Source: Mycobacterium sp. 1245111.1 (GTDB taxonomy: Bacteria > Actinomycetota > Actinomycetes > Mycobacteriales > Mycobacteriaceae). From it: a stretch of DNA of 64,000 bases. A program made the position numbers and the translations under genes. Position 1 is the first letter of the stretch. Each line of letters starts with the position of its first letter. The notes below the pieces were generated by a model. It did not search any database, was not told where the DNA came from, and saw only the letters and a program-made list of their open reading frames with translations. Shown here piece after piece: positions 1 through 8,899 of this stretch. The DNA lies in assembly GCF_001673405.1 (NCBI RefSeq), contig NZ_LZLV01000047.1, positions 25,611-89,610 on the forward strand, written 5' to 3'.

Positions 1-671
1 AGGAGACCGCGCTGTGGCTGGATCTGACCTACGCCGGTGCCGGTCCGCTGGTGATCACGGGCGCGATGCGCGGCGCCGATGCCCCCGACGCGGACGGACC
101 GGGCAATCTGCGTGACGCCGTCGCGGTGGCCTCGGCGCCCGCCGCACGCGAGATCGGTGTGCTGGTGTCGTTCGCCGGCCAAATTCTGCGGCCGGCGGGG
201 CTGCACAAGGTGGCCAGCGGTATCGGTTTCGCGGGCACTGTGCTCGGCACCGTGGACGGCGGAGTGACGTTGGCGCAGAACAAGACTCGCCCGTTGCTCG
301 GCGAACTGCGCGCGGCGGACGCGCCGCGGGTCGACGTCGTCGCGACGTACGCCGGCGCCGATGCGACCGCGATGAACGCCCTGGTGGACGGTGGTGCGCG
401 CGGCATCGTGCTGGAAGCGTTGGGTTCGGGCAACGCGCCCGCGTCCGTGATCGACGGGGTACGACGGCACTGCCGCGACGGGGTCACGGTCGCGGTGTCG
501 ACCCGGGTGGTCGGCGGCGTGGTGAGCCCGGGCTACGGACCGGGCCGCGACCTGGTCGACGCCGGCGCGGTCATGGTGCCCAGGCTGCCGGCGAGCCAGG
601 CCAGGGTGCTGACGATGGCCGCGCTGGCAGCGGGGCTACCCCTGCGCGACGTCGTCGACCGAATGCTCTGA
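1..671 (+). CDS. ansA: L-asparaginase, C-terminal part (5' end outside window)
   Basis: Hydrolyses L-asparagine to aspartate and ammonia in the cytoplasm. The reading frame is open from base 3 with no start codon needed, so the gene enters from the left. The visible 222 or so residues contain the family signatures [16 protein letters not shown]-like [16 protein letters not shown] (the substrate-binding asparaginase block) and [10 protein letters not shown], followed by the small C-terminal domain. It ends at TGA 669-671. The last 36 bases overlap the 3' end of the convergent DNA polymerase gene. In M. tuberculosis ansA and dinX are also convergent neighbours, which supports the call. Confidence 0.93.
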   Translation, partial: ETALWLDLTYAGAGPLVITGAMRGADAPDADGPGNLRDAVAVASAPAAREIGVLVSFAGQILRPAGLHKVASGIGFAGTVLGTVDGGVTLAQNKTRPLLGELRAADAPRVDVVATYAGADATAMNALVDGGARGIVLEALGSGNAPASVIDGVRRHCRDGVTVAVSTRVVGGVVSPGYGPGRDLVDAGAVMVPRLPASQARVLTMAALAAGLPLRDVVDRML

Positions 672-2042
672 CGCCGCTTCCTCGGCCAGGGCGCTGAGGT
701 AGTCCGGCCAGTCGAGGCTGTCGAGCGGATTGGCCGCGGTGATGTCGTCGGTGTCGGAGGCGAAGGTGCGCGCCGCGCCCGGACCGGTGCCCCGGGTTTC
801 GAACCGCACGGTGACCACACCGTGCCCGGCTCCCTGAACCCAGCCGTGACCCCACTCGCGGTGGGTGACGTCGTCTCCGATACGCCACCCCGCGGTGTCC
901 GGCGTCGACGGCACGACGGCGTCCCGCTTACCCTGCGTGCCGTCGTCACCGGCCTCGGTGTCCGACATAGCCAGCTCCAGGTCGGGGAACAGCGAGTCCT
1001 GCCGCACATTGCTCAGGCCCGAAAAGCCCACGCCCAGAAGCCGAATCGGGCCGATCTGGCGGGGGTCGAGCAACAGCCGGTGGGCCGTCGCGGACAGCGC
1101 GGCGGCGTCGGTGGTCGCATACGGCAGCGTCGCCGAGCGGGTCAGCGTGCTCATGTCCGACTTTTTCAGCTTGACGGTGACGGTGCGTGCGCCGCGGCCG
1201 TCCCGGCACAGCCGTGCGTGGGCGTGCTCGGCGATCGGCGCGATCGCCTCGCGCAACTCCTCGAGGGTGGTCAGATCGACCGCGAAGGTGGATTCGGCGC
1301 TGATCTGTTTGGCCACCGCGCGTTCGGCCACCGGGCGGTCGTCGATCCCGCGGGCCAGCCGGTGTAGCGCGGGGCCGATCGTCGCGCCCAGGATGTTGGC
1401 CACCTCGGCGTCGCTCAGCGCGGCGAGCTGACCGATCGTGTCGATGCCCAGCCGGTGCAGCTTCTCCTCGGCGACCGGGCCGATCCCCCACAGCTTGCGC
1501 ACCGCGAGACCGTCCAGCAGCCGCTGCTCGTCGGCACGCCGAACCACCTCGATGCCATCGGGTTTGGCCAACCCGGACGCGATCTTGGCGACCTGCTTAC
1601 CCGAGCCGGCGCCAACCGAGGCGATCAGACCGGTCTCCTCGCGCACCCGTTGCCGCAAGTGCGCGCAGAAGTCTTCGACCTCGCCCGCCGTGGCGCCGGC
1701 CAATTCCGGTGGCTCACCGAATGCTTCGTCGAATGACAGCTGCTCGACGACGGGAATCATCGCACGCACGGTGTGGAACACCCGACGGCTCGCGACGCTG
1801 TACACCGCGCCGCGCGGCGGCAGCACTACTGCCGTCACACCGATCAACCTGCGCGCCTGATGCATCGGCATCGCCGAGCGCGCCCCGAAAACGCGCGACT
1901 CGTAACTGGCGCCGGCCACCACACCACGTCCACCCAGCCCGCCGACCAGCACCGGTCGCCCCCGCAGGGTGGGCCGGGTGAGCTGCTCGACCGACGCGAA
2001 GAACGCGTCCATGTCGAGGTGCAGCACCCAGCGCGAATCCAC
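636..2042 (-). CDS. dinX: Y-family DNA polymerase IV (DinX type)
   Basis: Translesion DNA polymerase of the DinB family, about 468 residues, near the 463 aa I recall for mycobacterial DinX. The N-terminus carries [14 protein letters not shown] with the catalytic Asp and the aromatic steric-gate pair, and about residue 100 has LSFDEAF with the second metal-binding Asp/Glu. Helix-hairpin-helix [17 protein letters not shown] lies near residue 180, and the little-finger domain follows ([14 protein letters not shown]). I place the start at GTG 2042 because the protein then begins [12 protein letters not shown] like its relatives; an upstream in-frame start at 2084 would add 14 unconserved residues. 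No strong ribosome site decides it. The gene follows ileS after 66 bases on the same strand. Confidence 0.9.
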   Translation of the reverse strand: MDSRWVLHLDMDAFFASVEQLTRPTLRGRPVLVGGLGGRGVVAGASYESRVFGARSAMPMHQARRLIGVTAVVLPPRGAVYSVASRRVFHTVRAMIPVVEQLSFDEAFGEPPELAGATAGEVEDFCAHLRQRVREETGLIASVGAGSGKQVAKIASGLAKPDGIEVVRRADEQRLLDGLAVRKLWGIGPVAEEKLHRLGIDTIGQLAALSDAEVANILGATIGPALHRLARGIDDRPVAERAVAKQISAESTFAVDLTTLEELREAIAPIAEHAHARLCRDGRGARTVTVKLKKSDMSTLTRSATLPYATTDAAALSATAHRLLLDPRQIGPIRLLGVGFSGLSNVRQDSLFPDLELAMSDTEAGDDGTQGKRDAVVPSTPDTAGWRIGDDVTHREWGHGWVQGAGHGVVTVRFETRGTGPGAARTFASDTDDITAANPLDSLDWPDYLSALAEEAASEHSVDDVAQG

Positions 2043-2108
2043 AACCACCGATGCTATTGCGCCAACGGCAAAGCGCCCCCGCAAGAGGCTGCAGTCGTCC
2101 GTTGGGCG

Positions 2109-5100
2109 TCAGACTTTGGCGATCGACACCCGCACGCCGTCACCAATATCCGCAGCGCCTGACCCCGGCTCGCCGAAATCGAAGCCGGTGGCCAGGATTT
2201 CGCCGGCGATCAGGTCGCGATGAACGGCCGCCCACTCGGCCCGCTCGGACGGCACCGACATCACCACGCTGATCCGGTCGGACACGTCGAGCCCGGCCGT
2301 CTTGCGCAGCTCCTGCAGTTCGCGAATGCGGTCCTTGGCCCAACCCTCGGCCTCCAGTTCGGGAGTGAGCGTGGCGTCCAGGACCACCAACCCGGCGCCG
2401 CCCGGCAGCGGCGCGGTGTACTCCGGATCGGCGGCCACCAACCGCGAGCTGTACTCCTCGGGCTGCAGCAGCGCCGGGCCGGCGGTCAGCGTCCCGTCGG
2501 CATTGACGACGCCCTCCCCTGCCTTGACCGCCTTGATCGCGGCCTGCACGTCCTTGCCCAGTCGGGGGCCCGCGACCTTGGCGTTCACCGTCAGCTCGAA
2601 ACGGCCGTAGCCGGCGATGTCGTCGGTGAGTTCGACCGCTTTGACGTTGAGCTCGTCGGCGATCAGATCGGTGAACTGGGCCAGCCGGTCCGGGTTCTCC
2701 ACCGCCACAGTCAGTTTCGGCAGCGGCAGCCGCACCCGCAGCTTCTTGGCTTTGCGCAGCGACGAGGCCACCGAGCACACCTCACGCACCTGGTCCATCG
2801 CGTCGACCAGCGCGGCGTCCGCCGGCACAACGCCGGCCTCCGGCCAGTCGGACAAATGCACCGAGCGTTCGCCGGTGATGCCGCGCCAGATGATCTCGGT
2901 CGTCATCGGCAGCAGCGGCGCGGCCAGCCTCGCGGTGACCTCCAGCGCGGTGTGCAGGGTGTCGATCGCGTCGGGGTCCTCTTCCCAGAACCGCGAACGC
3001 GACCGTCGCACATACCAGTTCGTCAGCGCCTCGGTGAACTGACGCAACTGCTCACACGCCCCCGAGATGTCGCAGCCATCCATCGACGCCGTCAGGTCGT
3101 CGCGCAACACCGCCAGTTTGGCCAGGATGTAACGGTCCAGGACATGCCTCGAATCGGCGCGCCAGGTACCGACCTTCGGCGCATAGAGCGCCAGGAAGCT
3201 GTAGGCGTTCCAGAACGGCAGCAGAACCTGACGCACGCCGTCGCGGATGCCCTGTTCGGTCACGATCAGGTTGCCGCCGCGCAGGATCGGTGACGCCATC
3301 AGGAACCAGCGCATGGCATCGGAGCCGTCGCGGTCGAAAACCTCGCTGACGTCGGGATAGTTGCGCAACGACTTGCTCATCTTCTGGCCGTCGCTGCCTA
3401 GCACGATCCCATGCGCCACACAGGTTTTGAACGCCGGACGGTCGAACAACGCGGTGGCCAACACGTGCAGGGTGTAGAACCAGCCGCGGGTCTGCCCGAT
3501 GTACTCGACGATGAAGTCGCCCGGGTAGTGGGTGTCGAACCAGTCGCGGTTCTCGAACGGATAGTGCACCTGGGCATACGGCATCGAGCCGGAGTCGAAC
3601 CACACATCGAACACGTCCGGGATGCGCCGCATGGTCGCCTGCCCGGTCGGGTCGTCCGGGTTAGGCCGGGTCAGCTCGTCGATGTAGGGCCGGTGCAGAT
3701 TCTCGGGCCGGGTGCCGAAGTCGCGCTCGAGTTCGTCGAGGCTGCCGTACACGTCGATCCGCGGAAACGCGGGATCGTCGGAGACCCACACCGGAATCGG
3801 TGTGCCCCAGTAGCGGTTTCGCGAGATCGACCAGTCGCGCGCCCCCTGCAGCCACTTGCCGAACTGACCGTCTTTAACGTGCTCGGGGTACCAGGTGATC
3901 TGCTGGTTGAGTTCCACCATGCGGTCGCGAAACTCGGTGACGTTGATGAACCACGACGAAACCGCCCGGTAGATCAGCGGATTGCGGCACCTCCAGCAGT
4001 GTGGGTAGGGGTGGTCGTAGGTTTCCTGGCGGATCAGCACGGGATCGTTGGCGGCGGCCGGGCCGGTGCGGTTTTTCAGGTCGCGGATGATCTGCGGGTT
4101 GGCGTCGAACACGTGCTGACCGCGGTAATCGGGCACGGTGGCGTCGAATCGCCCTCGGGCGTCGACGGGTGTCACCGGCACGATGCCGACCCTGTCGGCG
4201 GTCGCCTTGTCGTCCTCGCCGTAGGCCGGCGCCAGGTGGACGATCCCGGTCCCGTCGTCGGTGGTCACGAAGTCGGCCTCGAGGACCTGGAAAGAGTTGG
4301 GCGAGTCCATGAAATACGGGAACGGTGGTCGATACCGCATGCCGGCCAGGTCGCTTCCCCGGTACGTGCCAAGCACGTCGGGTTCTTCACCGAACTCCCG
4401 TGTGTAGGCGGCCAGCCGCGGCTCGGCAAGAACGACTCGGTGCTCGCCGGCTTGCACCTGGACGTAGGTGACGTCGGGGTTGACGGCTACGGCCTGGTTC
4501 GACGGCAAGGTCCACGGCGTGGTCGTCCACACCAGCAGATGTGCCCCGGCCAAATCCCCGTCCGTGATCGCGAATCCGACGGTGAGGGCCGGATCCTGCC
4601 GGTTCTGGTAGACGTCGTCATCCATCCGCAGCTCGTGGTTGGACAGCGGGGTCTCGTCTCGCCAGCAGTACGGCAGCACCCGGTACCCCTCGTAGGCCAG
4701 TCCCTTGTCCCACAGCTGTTTGAACGCCCAGATCACCGACTCCATGTAGGGCAGGTCGAGCGTCTTGTAGTCGTTGTCGAAGTCAACCCAGCGGGCCTGA
4801 CGGGTGACATAGGCCCGCCATTCATCGGTGTACCGCAGCACCGACTCGCGGCAGGCGTCGTTGAATGCGGCGATACCCATCGCGTCGATCTGCGACTTGT
4901 CCGTGATGCCCAGCTGTCGTTCGACCTCGAGTTCGGCCGGCAGCCCGTGGGTGTCCCAGCCGAACCGGCGCTCGACCTTGAAGCCACGCATCGTCCGGTA
5001 GCGCGGAACGATGTCTTTGACGTAGCCGGTCAGCAGATGCCCGTAGTGCGGGAGCCCGTTGGCGAATGGCGGCCCGTCGTAGAAGACATATTCGGGGGCG

Positions 5101-5225
5101 TCGGCGCGACGGGCGATGCTGGCGCGGAACGTGTCGTCGCCCGCCCAGTAGTCGAGAACCTCGAGTTCCAGCGCCGGCAAGTCCGGTGAGCCGCCCGCCG
5201 GCTTCGGATAGGTGTTCTCGGTCAC
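2109..5225 (-). CDS. ileS: Isoleucyl-tRNA synthetase
   Basis: Charges tRNA-Ile in the cytoplasm. The protein of 1038 residues has the class Ia signature [12 protein letters not shown] (HIGH variant) near residue 55, the [10 protein letters not shown] block, the CP1 editing domain and QKMSKSLRN (KMSKS) near residue 610. The C-terminal anticodon-binding region includes [12 protein letters not shown]. The frame stays open far upstream to 5594, but the real start is GTG 5223-5225, because the protein then begins [12 protein letters not shown] like mycobacterial IleS. GGAG at 5236-5239 precedes it by 10 bases, and the upstream sequence is a T-box leader, not coding. Confidence 0.97.
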   Translation of the reverse strand: MTENTYPKPAGGSPDLPALELEVLDYWAGDDTFRASIARRADAPEYVFYDGPPFANGLPHYGHLLTGYVKDIVPRYRTMRGFKVERRFGWDTHGLPAELEVERQLGITDKSQIDAMGIAAFNDACRESVLRYTDEWRAYVTRQARWVDFDNDYKTLDLPYMESVIWAFKQLWDKGLAYEGYRVLPYCWRDETPLSNHELRMDDDVYQNRQDPALTVGFAITDGDLAGAHLLVWTTTPWTLPSNQAVAVNPDVTYVQVQAGEHRVVLAEPRLAAYTREFGEEPDVLGTYRGSDLAGMRYRPPFPYFMDSPNSFQVLEADFVTTDDGTGIVHLAPAYGEDDKATADRVGIVPVTPVDARGRFDATVPDYRGQHVFDANPQIIRDLKNRTGPAAANDPVLIRQETYDHPYPHCWRCRNPLIYRAVSSWFINVTEFRDRMVELNQQITWYPEHVKDGQFGKWLQGARDWSISRNRYWGTPIPVWVSDDPAFPRIDVYGSLDELERDFGTRPENLHRPYIDELTRPNPDDPTGQATMRRIPDVFDVWFDSGSMPYAQVHYPFENRDWFDTHYPGDFIVEYIGQTRGWFYTLHVLATALFDRPAFKTCVAHGIVLGSDGQKMSKSLRNYPDVSEVFDRDGSDAMRWFLMASPILRGGNLIVTEQGIRDGVRQVLLPFWNAYSFLALYAPKVGTWRADSRHVLDRYILAKLAVLRDDLTASMDGCDISGACEQLRQFTEALTNWYVRRSRSRFWEEDPDAIDTLHTALEVTARLAAPLLPMTTEIIWRGITGERSVHLSDWPEAGVVPADAALVDAMDQVREVCSVASSLRKAKKLRVRLPLPKLTVAVENPDRLAQFTDLIADELNVKAVELTDDIAGYGRFELTVNAKVAGPRLGKDVQAAIKAVKAGEGVVNADGTLTAGPALLQPEEYSSRLVAADPEYTAPLPGGAGLVVLDATLTPELEAEGWAKDRIRELQELRKTAGLDVSDRISVVMSVPSERAEWAAVHRDLIAGEILATGFDFGEPGSGAADIGDGVRVSIAKV

Positions 5226-5229
5226 TGCG

Positions 5230-5440
5230 CGTCGTCTCCATGTGCCGCTGTCTGGCACGGGGACGACGGTGCGCTGGTGCGCATGCGCCGCGGTACCACC
5301 CCGCTTGCCACGCCGGGGGCATGGCCGCTCATCGCTCGGCTGTGACGGGCCTACCCGTTCGGCTCTACTGGGTCCGCAGAACTGCAGGTGCGGGCTGTTC
5401 TTCCGAAGGCTCCCCGGTGATGGCCGGATCGACGCCAATG
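5230..5440 (-). promoter_or_regulatory. T-box riboswitch leader of ileS (translational type)
   Basis: Reading the minus strand, the conserved T-box core TGGTACCGCGG lies at 5298-5288, in the context GGGGTGGTACCGCGG. Upstream, CCATCACCGG holds an ATC isoleucine codon at 5421-5419 that fits the specifier position of Stem I. Downstream, CGTCGTC (5268-5262) can pair with GACGACG (5236-5230), with an inner GTGCC/GGCAC stem. This hairpin would bury the GGAG ribosome site at 5239-5236 just ahead of GTG 5225. There is no run of T after it, so control is expected at translation initiation, as known for actinobacterial ileS T-boxes. Uncharged tRNA-Ile should open the site. Confidence 0.92.
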
Positions 5441-5445
5441 CGGCA

Positions 5446-5451
5446 ATTCTA
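5446..5451 (-). promoter_or_regulatory. Candidate -10 element for the ileS T-box transcript
   Basis: TAGAAT on the minus strand, fitting the mycobacterial TAnnnT -10 pattern, lies a few bases upstream of where Stem I of the T-box begins. No convincing -35 hexamer is visible at 17-18 bases. The position is plausible but not proven. Confidence 0.4.
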
Positions 5452-5525
5452 CGGATCAGCGCAAACTGGACGGTCTCGGCCCGCTGACTCATCGCAATTA
5501 GCGTCAGCACGGCTACTCTGACCGG

Positions 5526-6029
5526 ATGACCGCAACCTCCGATGTCATGACGCTTCGCGGCCGCGGCGCCGATGACGATGCGTCGATCGCACACGACTGG
5601 TGCCCCATGGAGCGCGCCCTCAAAGAGATCGGCACCAACTCCGCCCTGTTGCTCTTACGCGAGATCTTCTGGGGCGCAAGGCGGTTCGACCAGCTGGCCC
5701 GCGGAGCCGACATCACCGAGCAGATGGCCGCGATCCGGCTGAAACAACTCGTCGAAGCGGGGATTTTAACCAAGCAGCCGTATCAGGAACCCGGACAGCG
5801 AACCCGGTACGAGTACGTGCTCACCAGCCGCGGGCGCGAACTGTATCCGGTGATCGTCGGCCTGATCGAATTCGGGCTGTTACTGCAGGGCGACTCCAGT
5901 CGACTCGACCTGGTGCATGGCGGCGGGTGCGGGGCCAAGGTCGTCTCCGTCGTGCAGTGCGCGCAGGGGCACGTGGTACCGCTCGACCAGACCGACGTGC
6001 GGATCGCCAGGAAAACCCCTAACCCTTGA
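5526..6029 (+). CDS. HxlR-family winged-helix transcriptional regulator
   Basis: A 167-residue DNA-binding protein. The HxlR winged helix spans about residues 25-115. It opens with [36 protein letters not shown] sequence including the conserved Cys that acts as a redox switch in some family members, then FDQLARG, the recognition helix around [15 protein letters not shown] and the wing [16 protein letters not shown]. Most HxlR proteins end near there. This one has a tail of about 45 residues with two Cys and a His ([18 protein letters not shown]) that might bind metal; that is inference. It is divergent from ileS and its last 11 bases overlap the convergent thioesterase gene. The target is unknown. 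Confidence 0.88.
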   Translation: MTATSDVMTLRGRGADDDASIAHDWCPMERALKEIGTNSALLLLREIFWGARRFDQLARGADITEQMAAIRLKQLVEAGILTKQPYQEPGQRTRYEYVLTSRGRELYPVIVGLIEFGLLLQGDSSRLDLVHGGGCGAKVVSVVQCAQGHVVPLDQTDVRIARKTPNP

Positions 6030-6831
6030 AATAGACGATCTGATACGTCGTGGCCAGCAGCGCGCCGTCGCGACCCCACAGTTGCGCGCTCTGGTCGAAA
6101 AATCCGCGGTCGAAGCGGTTGGCCTGCGCGGTGCCAAGGATGAAGTCACCACCCAGGGCTTCGAGGTGACCGCTGTCGGCGTGAAAATACGTCGTCATCG
6201 AAATGGTGCCGGACGGGACGATGCCGCGGCGCAGAAAAATTCGCGGAAAGAAGATGTCGGACAACGCGGTCAGGGCGGGAAAGTCAAGCCGACGCCGGGC
6301 GCCGTCGCGCACCCACAGCGTCGATACCGACGACGGGCCGGCCTCGACGCCGGTCCCAGAGAACGAACCGGCGGCAAAACGCATGTCGTACATCTGAAAC
6401 CAGGTGGGGAGGTTCGTGACGTCGGTGCGCGGAATCTCATCGGGCGACGGCACCACCGGCATGGCCGCTTCGGTGTCCGACCAGGTGTCGCGGTGGTTCC
6501 CGAACACCGCCGTCGCTGTGGTCTTGACCTCCCCGGCCTGGCTGAGTTCGACGATCCAGTGCTGGTTGGTGCGGTTGGTCCGCGCAGCGCGACGCGAGAT
6601 CTCGAAGTCACCGTCGGCGATCGGCGCGGCGAAATTGACGGTCAGGGCCACTGGCTCGCCGAGCCGGTGTGGATGCACGTCGATCGCCTGCAGGATGGCG
6701 GCCGCGGTGATACCGCCAAAGGGGCCAACCATGTTCGCCCACTCCGGTTGCGTCTCACCCCGCACCGCCTCGTCATTCACGACCTCGAATTCGATGGCGC
6801 GGTCCAAGGGGTGCAATTCGGCCTTCGACAA
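6019..6831 (-). CDS. Acyl-CoA thioesterase family protein (double hotdog)
   Basis: About 270 residues with the layout of TesB-like double-hotdog thioesterases. The N-terminal hotdog contains NMVGPFGGITAAAILQAI (the HGG-like helix segment), with VALTVNFAAPI as the central strand. The second hotdog includes LTALSDIFFPRIFLR and TTYFHADSGHLEALGGDFILG. Such enzymes hydrolyse acyl-CoAs; the substrate cannot be read from sequence. The frame is open to 6921, but I choose TTG 6829-6831 because AGGAG at 6837-6841 lies 5 bases in front of it and the upstream residues look unlike the family. It converges on the HxlR gene. Confidence 0.8.
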   Translation of the reverse strand: MSKAELHPLDRAIEFEVVNDEAVRGETQPEWANMVGPFGGITAAAILQAIDVHPHRLGEPVALTVNFAAPIADGDFEISRRAARTNRTNQHWIVELSQAGEVKTTATAVFGNHRDTWSDTEAAMPVVPSPDEIPRTDVTNLPTWFQMYDMRFAAGSFSGTGVEAGPSSVSTLWVRDGARRRLDFPALTALSDIFFPRIFLRRGIVPSGTISMTTYFHADSGHLEALGGDFILGTAQANRFDRGFFDQSAQLWGRDGALLATTYQIVYFKG

Positions 6832-7042
6832 CAGATCTCCTGAGTTCGACTCTGCTACAGCAGGGTTCGCAAGCGGTAGCGCTGCTGCCCGGTAGCCTAC
6901 CTCTGGCTCAACAAGTCTCAAGACAGGGTAGTGATCGTTAGACTTCGACCTACCGCGATGCCCGACCCGGTTTAAATCCGCTGCCAGCGGGCTATCAACA
7001 TGCGCAGAATTGGTGCTTGCGGATACTCAAAGGAGTAACACG

Positions 7043-7390
7043 ATGACGAATACGCGGCGGCTGCTGCTCTTCGGTGGCGCGATCCTTCTCATCGCGGGTG
7101 TGATCGGGTTGTTCGTTCCCGTGTCGGTGTCTGGTGGCATTGGCTGCGGCAATGCATTCCATTCGGATCTGTCAGCGGCTCGTGCACAAGACGACCGCAA
7201 TATCGGGAACTCGCCTGTCGTGCAACAGGTTCCTATCGCCAATCAACTCGCACCCAAGAGCCAGTTCGTCGCATCGTGCAATTCGGCTTTGGGTACCCGG
7301 CGGGCCTGGACTATCCCGCTGACCGTCATCGGCCTCGTCGGCGTAGGTGTCGCCCTCGCACAGCGACGAAGCGAAGGCCAAGCCGTTTAA
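7043..7390 (+). CDS. Small membrane protein with two TM segments and a paired-Cys loop
   Basis: A 115-residue protein that I cannot assign to a named family. ATG 7043 is chosen over an in-frame start at 7010 because AAGGAG sits at 7030-7035, 7 bases upstream. Residues about 6-30 (RRLLLFGGAILLIAGVIGLF) and about 88-105 (WTIPLTVIGLVGVGVALA) are membrane segments. The loop between them, about 55 residues, carries two Cys (GGIGCGNAF and VASCNSAL) that could form a disulfide outside the cell. Several mycobacterial membrane proteins share the N-tail, TM, Cys-pair loop, TM plan. Function unknown. Confidence 0.75.
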   Translation: MTNTRRLLLFGGAILLIAGVIGLFVPVSVSGGIGCGNAFHSDLSAARAQDDRNIGNSPVVQQVPIANQLAPKSQFVASCNSALGTRRAWTIPLTVIGLVGVGVALAQRRSEGQAV

Positions 7391-7430
7391 GTCGCCGCGG
7401 CGCCGGCTACATCGCCGCCCAGCAGTGACG

Positions 7431-7475
7431 AAAAACTCCCGGCACCAAGCCAATCAAGCACTTGGGTGCCGGGAG
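7431..7475 (-). terminator. Intrinsic terminator after the Rv1535-like gene
   Basis: Perfect 11-bp inverted repeat: CTCCCGGCACC at 7436-7446 and GGTGCCGGGAG at 7465-7475, with an 18-base loop. On the minus strand it is followed by TTTTT (7435-7431), the classic layout of a Rho-independent terminator for the Rv1535-like transcript that ends at 7489. On the plus strand the stem could also stop the small membrane-protein transcript, though no T-run follows on that side. Confidence 0.85.
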
Positions 7476-7488
7476 CCTGCGACGCCTT

Positions 7489-7722
7489 TCAGGCACCGAC
7501 CTCGATAACGCCGGCGCGCCACAGCGCGGCGTACAACTGACGCAGCGGAACACACAGCAGCCGAGCGGCACCGTCGACCAACGGGTCGCCGCCCATCAGA
7601 CGGGGGCTGGGCCGCTTGGAGGTCTTCGGGGCGCGGGGTGTCATCGGTGCCGGGTCCGGCACCACCCTGAGCCGCGGCGCGGACGTCGCCGCTACTACCT
7701 CGTCGTACAGAACAGCGGTCAT
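7489..7722 (-). CDS. Rv1535-type small protein under M-box control
   Basis: A 77-residue protein beginning MTAVLYDEVVAATSAPRLRV. The start ATG 7722 is fixed by AGGAGG 5 bases upstream. It has a proline-rich middle (PDPAPMTPRAPKTSKRPSPR) and an amphipathic C-terminal half (LVDGAARLLCVPLRQLYAALWRAG) with one Cys and no signal peptide. Its position next to a TetR/nitronate monooxygenase pair, its size and its M-box leader match M. tuberculosis Rv1535. The function is not known to me; the leader implies expression when Mg2+ is scarce. A T-tailed terminator follows at 7431-7475. Confidence 0.82.
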   Translation of the reverse strand: MTAVLYDEVVAATSAPRLRVVPDPAPMTPRAPKTSKRPSPRLMGGDPLVDGAARLLCVPLRQLYAALWRAGVIEVGA

Positions 7723-7821
7723 GATCGCCTCCTACGCAGAAAATCAAACGGGCACAATCGGATTCGGTGTCCGTCCGATACGGCGGTGAGCAGGCGAGAA
7801 GCAGTCAGGGCCGAAAATGGC

Positions 7822-7899
7822 TCAGCTGAAGGCAATGCGCCGCAGGCCGGATCGGGACGAAACGCCCGGATATCGATCCGGACTAGAACTGGAACTCAT
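7822..7899 (-). CDS. 25-residue ORF between the M-box and the Rv1535-like gene
   Basis: ATG 7899 to TGA 7822 encodes MSSSSSPDRYPGVSSRSG followed by LRRIAFS. The ribosome site is unusually good: GGAGGTGA at 7914-7907 matches eight bases of the 16S anti-Shine-Dalgarno and ends 7 bases before ATG. The ORF lies about 100 bases after the M-box and 99 bases before the Rv1535-like ATG, on the same transcript. It could be a real small protein or a leader peptide whose translation protects the RNA from Rho. CTCCTC inside the M-box (8083-8078) could pair with the GAGGAG of this ribosome site; that is inference. No homologue is known to me. Confidence 0.55.
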   Translation of the reverse strand: MSSSSSPDRYPGVSSRSGLRRIAFS

Positions 7900-8000
7900 A
7901 CGTCCCTCACCTCCTCGCGGTCGCTCGGCGTGCGGATACACCGCACAATTCACACGCAAGCAGGAATACAGAACCCGAACATCATCGGGAAGTCCGCACC

Positions 8001-8160
8001 CCACTCGTCAGAGTTTCGGCACTACACGGCGTATCCGGAAGATTCCGGAAGCCACTTGGGCTCAACCCTTAAGCCGGGAGGAGCTGTCCTGACCCTGGGC
8101 GTCTCTCGACGTTCGGGGTCAGTGGCCTGTATCCGTGTAGACGCCTCACCTAACGAGGTG
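8001..8160 (-). promoter_or_regulatory. M-box (ykoK) Mg2+ riboswitch
   Basis: On the minus strand the leader starts CTCGTTAGGTGAGGC (from 8157), the hallmark of the M-box, continues with ACGGATACAGGCCACTG (the conserved TAC/GCTG-type block) and closes with GTGTAGTGCCGAAACTC (8027-8011). P1 forms between CTCGT (8157-8153) and ACGAG (8008-8004). M-box RNAs fold around Mg2+ and lower expression when Mg2+ is plentiful. A known mycobacterial example is the Rv1535 leader, and the same small gene lies downstream here. There is no T-tailed terminator between the aptamer and the first ATG, so the switch may act through translation or Rho. Confidence 0.92.
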
Positions 8161-8172
8161 CTTACCCCGTCG

Positions 8173-8201
8173 ATGATGCACGAACATCCCGCCGCGGTCA
8201 A
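8173..8201 (-). promoter_or_regulatory. Candidate promoter of the M-box transcript
   Basis: TTGACC (8201-8196) and CATCAT (8178-8173) are separated by exactly 17 bases, and the M-box begins about 15 bases further on. The -35 hexamer is strong and the -10 is weak but keeps the A and final T of TAnnnT. It lies between the TetR stop codon and the riboswitch. Confidence 0.55.
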
Positions 8202-8230
8202 ACCCCCACACCAAACGCGCTGACCAGCCG

Positions 8231-8899
8231 TTATGGTTTTGTGATCGGCTGGCTGGTCGCATTGTCCCGCGGCCGGAGGCCGTTGAGAGCAAACGAGACG
8301 ACGATCTCCGAGACGTCCTCGGCGCTCACTCCGTCATCGGTGGAGAGCCGGCGATGCGCCAACTGGCCGATCAACGCCGCCAGGCTGAAGGCAAGCATCC
8401 GCGGCGGAGCGCTGATCACCGTCCCCAGCTGTTGCGCCACGATCATGTGCTTCTCGATGTCGTCGATGAAGCGTTCGTAGATGCTGCCCAGATGCTTCTC
8501 GAACTGGTCGCCGAGTGCGTAGGCGTCACGCAGCAAGAGTTTCGTCACGGCCTTGTCCGCCTCGAAGAATTCCAGCACCGCCTGCACAGTGATGCGCAGC
8601 GGCTCCCAATTCCGCTCGGGTCGGTTGCTGGCCGCGGCGATCGCGGCCGCGATGTGGGCGCGCAGGGCGTCGCCCTCGGCGGCCATCAGCGCATGGAAGA
8701 TCTCGTCTTTCGAGTCGAAGTACCAGTAGACCGACCCGTACGCCAGGCCTGCCTCCTTGGCGATATGGGAGATCGTAGTGGCATGAAAACCATTGCGCGC
8801 GAACACTTTCTTTGCCGCGCTCATGATCTCGTCACGCCGCCTCGTCTTGTCTTCCTTACTGACTGCCCGCCGTCTGCGGGCGCCCGCAACCTCGGTCAC
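8231..8899 (-). CDS. TetR-family transcriptional regulator (Rv1534 type)
   Basis: 222 residues. The TetR helix-turn-helix occupies about residues 20-68: RRRDEIMSAAKKVFARNG, then TTISHIAKEAGLAYGSVYWYF, with the SVYWYF recognition end typical of regulators of fatty-acid and xenobiotic genes. The C-terminal ligand domain is helical. GTG 8899 overlaps the last bases of the upstream nitronate monooxygenase gene (GTGA), so the two are translated together. Three palindromes in front of that operon are the obvious operator candidates for autoregulation. The ligand is unknown. Confidence 0.9.
   Translation of the reverse strand: MTEVAGARRRRAVSKEDKTRRRDEIMSAAKKVFARNGFHATTISHIAKEAGLAYGSVYWYFDSKDEIFHALMAAEGDALRAHIAAAIAAASNRPERNWEPLRITVQAVLEFFEADKAVTKLLLRDAYALGDQFEKHLGSIYERFIDDIEKHMIVAQQLGTVISAPPRMLAFSLAALIGQLAHRRLSTDDGVSAEDVSEIVVSFALNGLRPRDNATSQPITKP

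Noticed and set aside
3411..5189. Long plus-strand ORF (592 codons) opposite ileS
   Set aside because: Antisense shadow typical of high-GC genes; it has no ribosome site and a composition of Arg, Gly, His and Val without any motif.
2109..5594. IleS with a 123-residue N-terminal extension
   Set aside because: The extra stretch is the T-box leader read in frame; it ends with the start of the real protein at GTG 5225 and has RNA, not protein, conservation.
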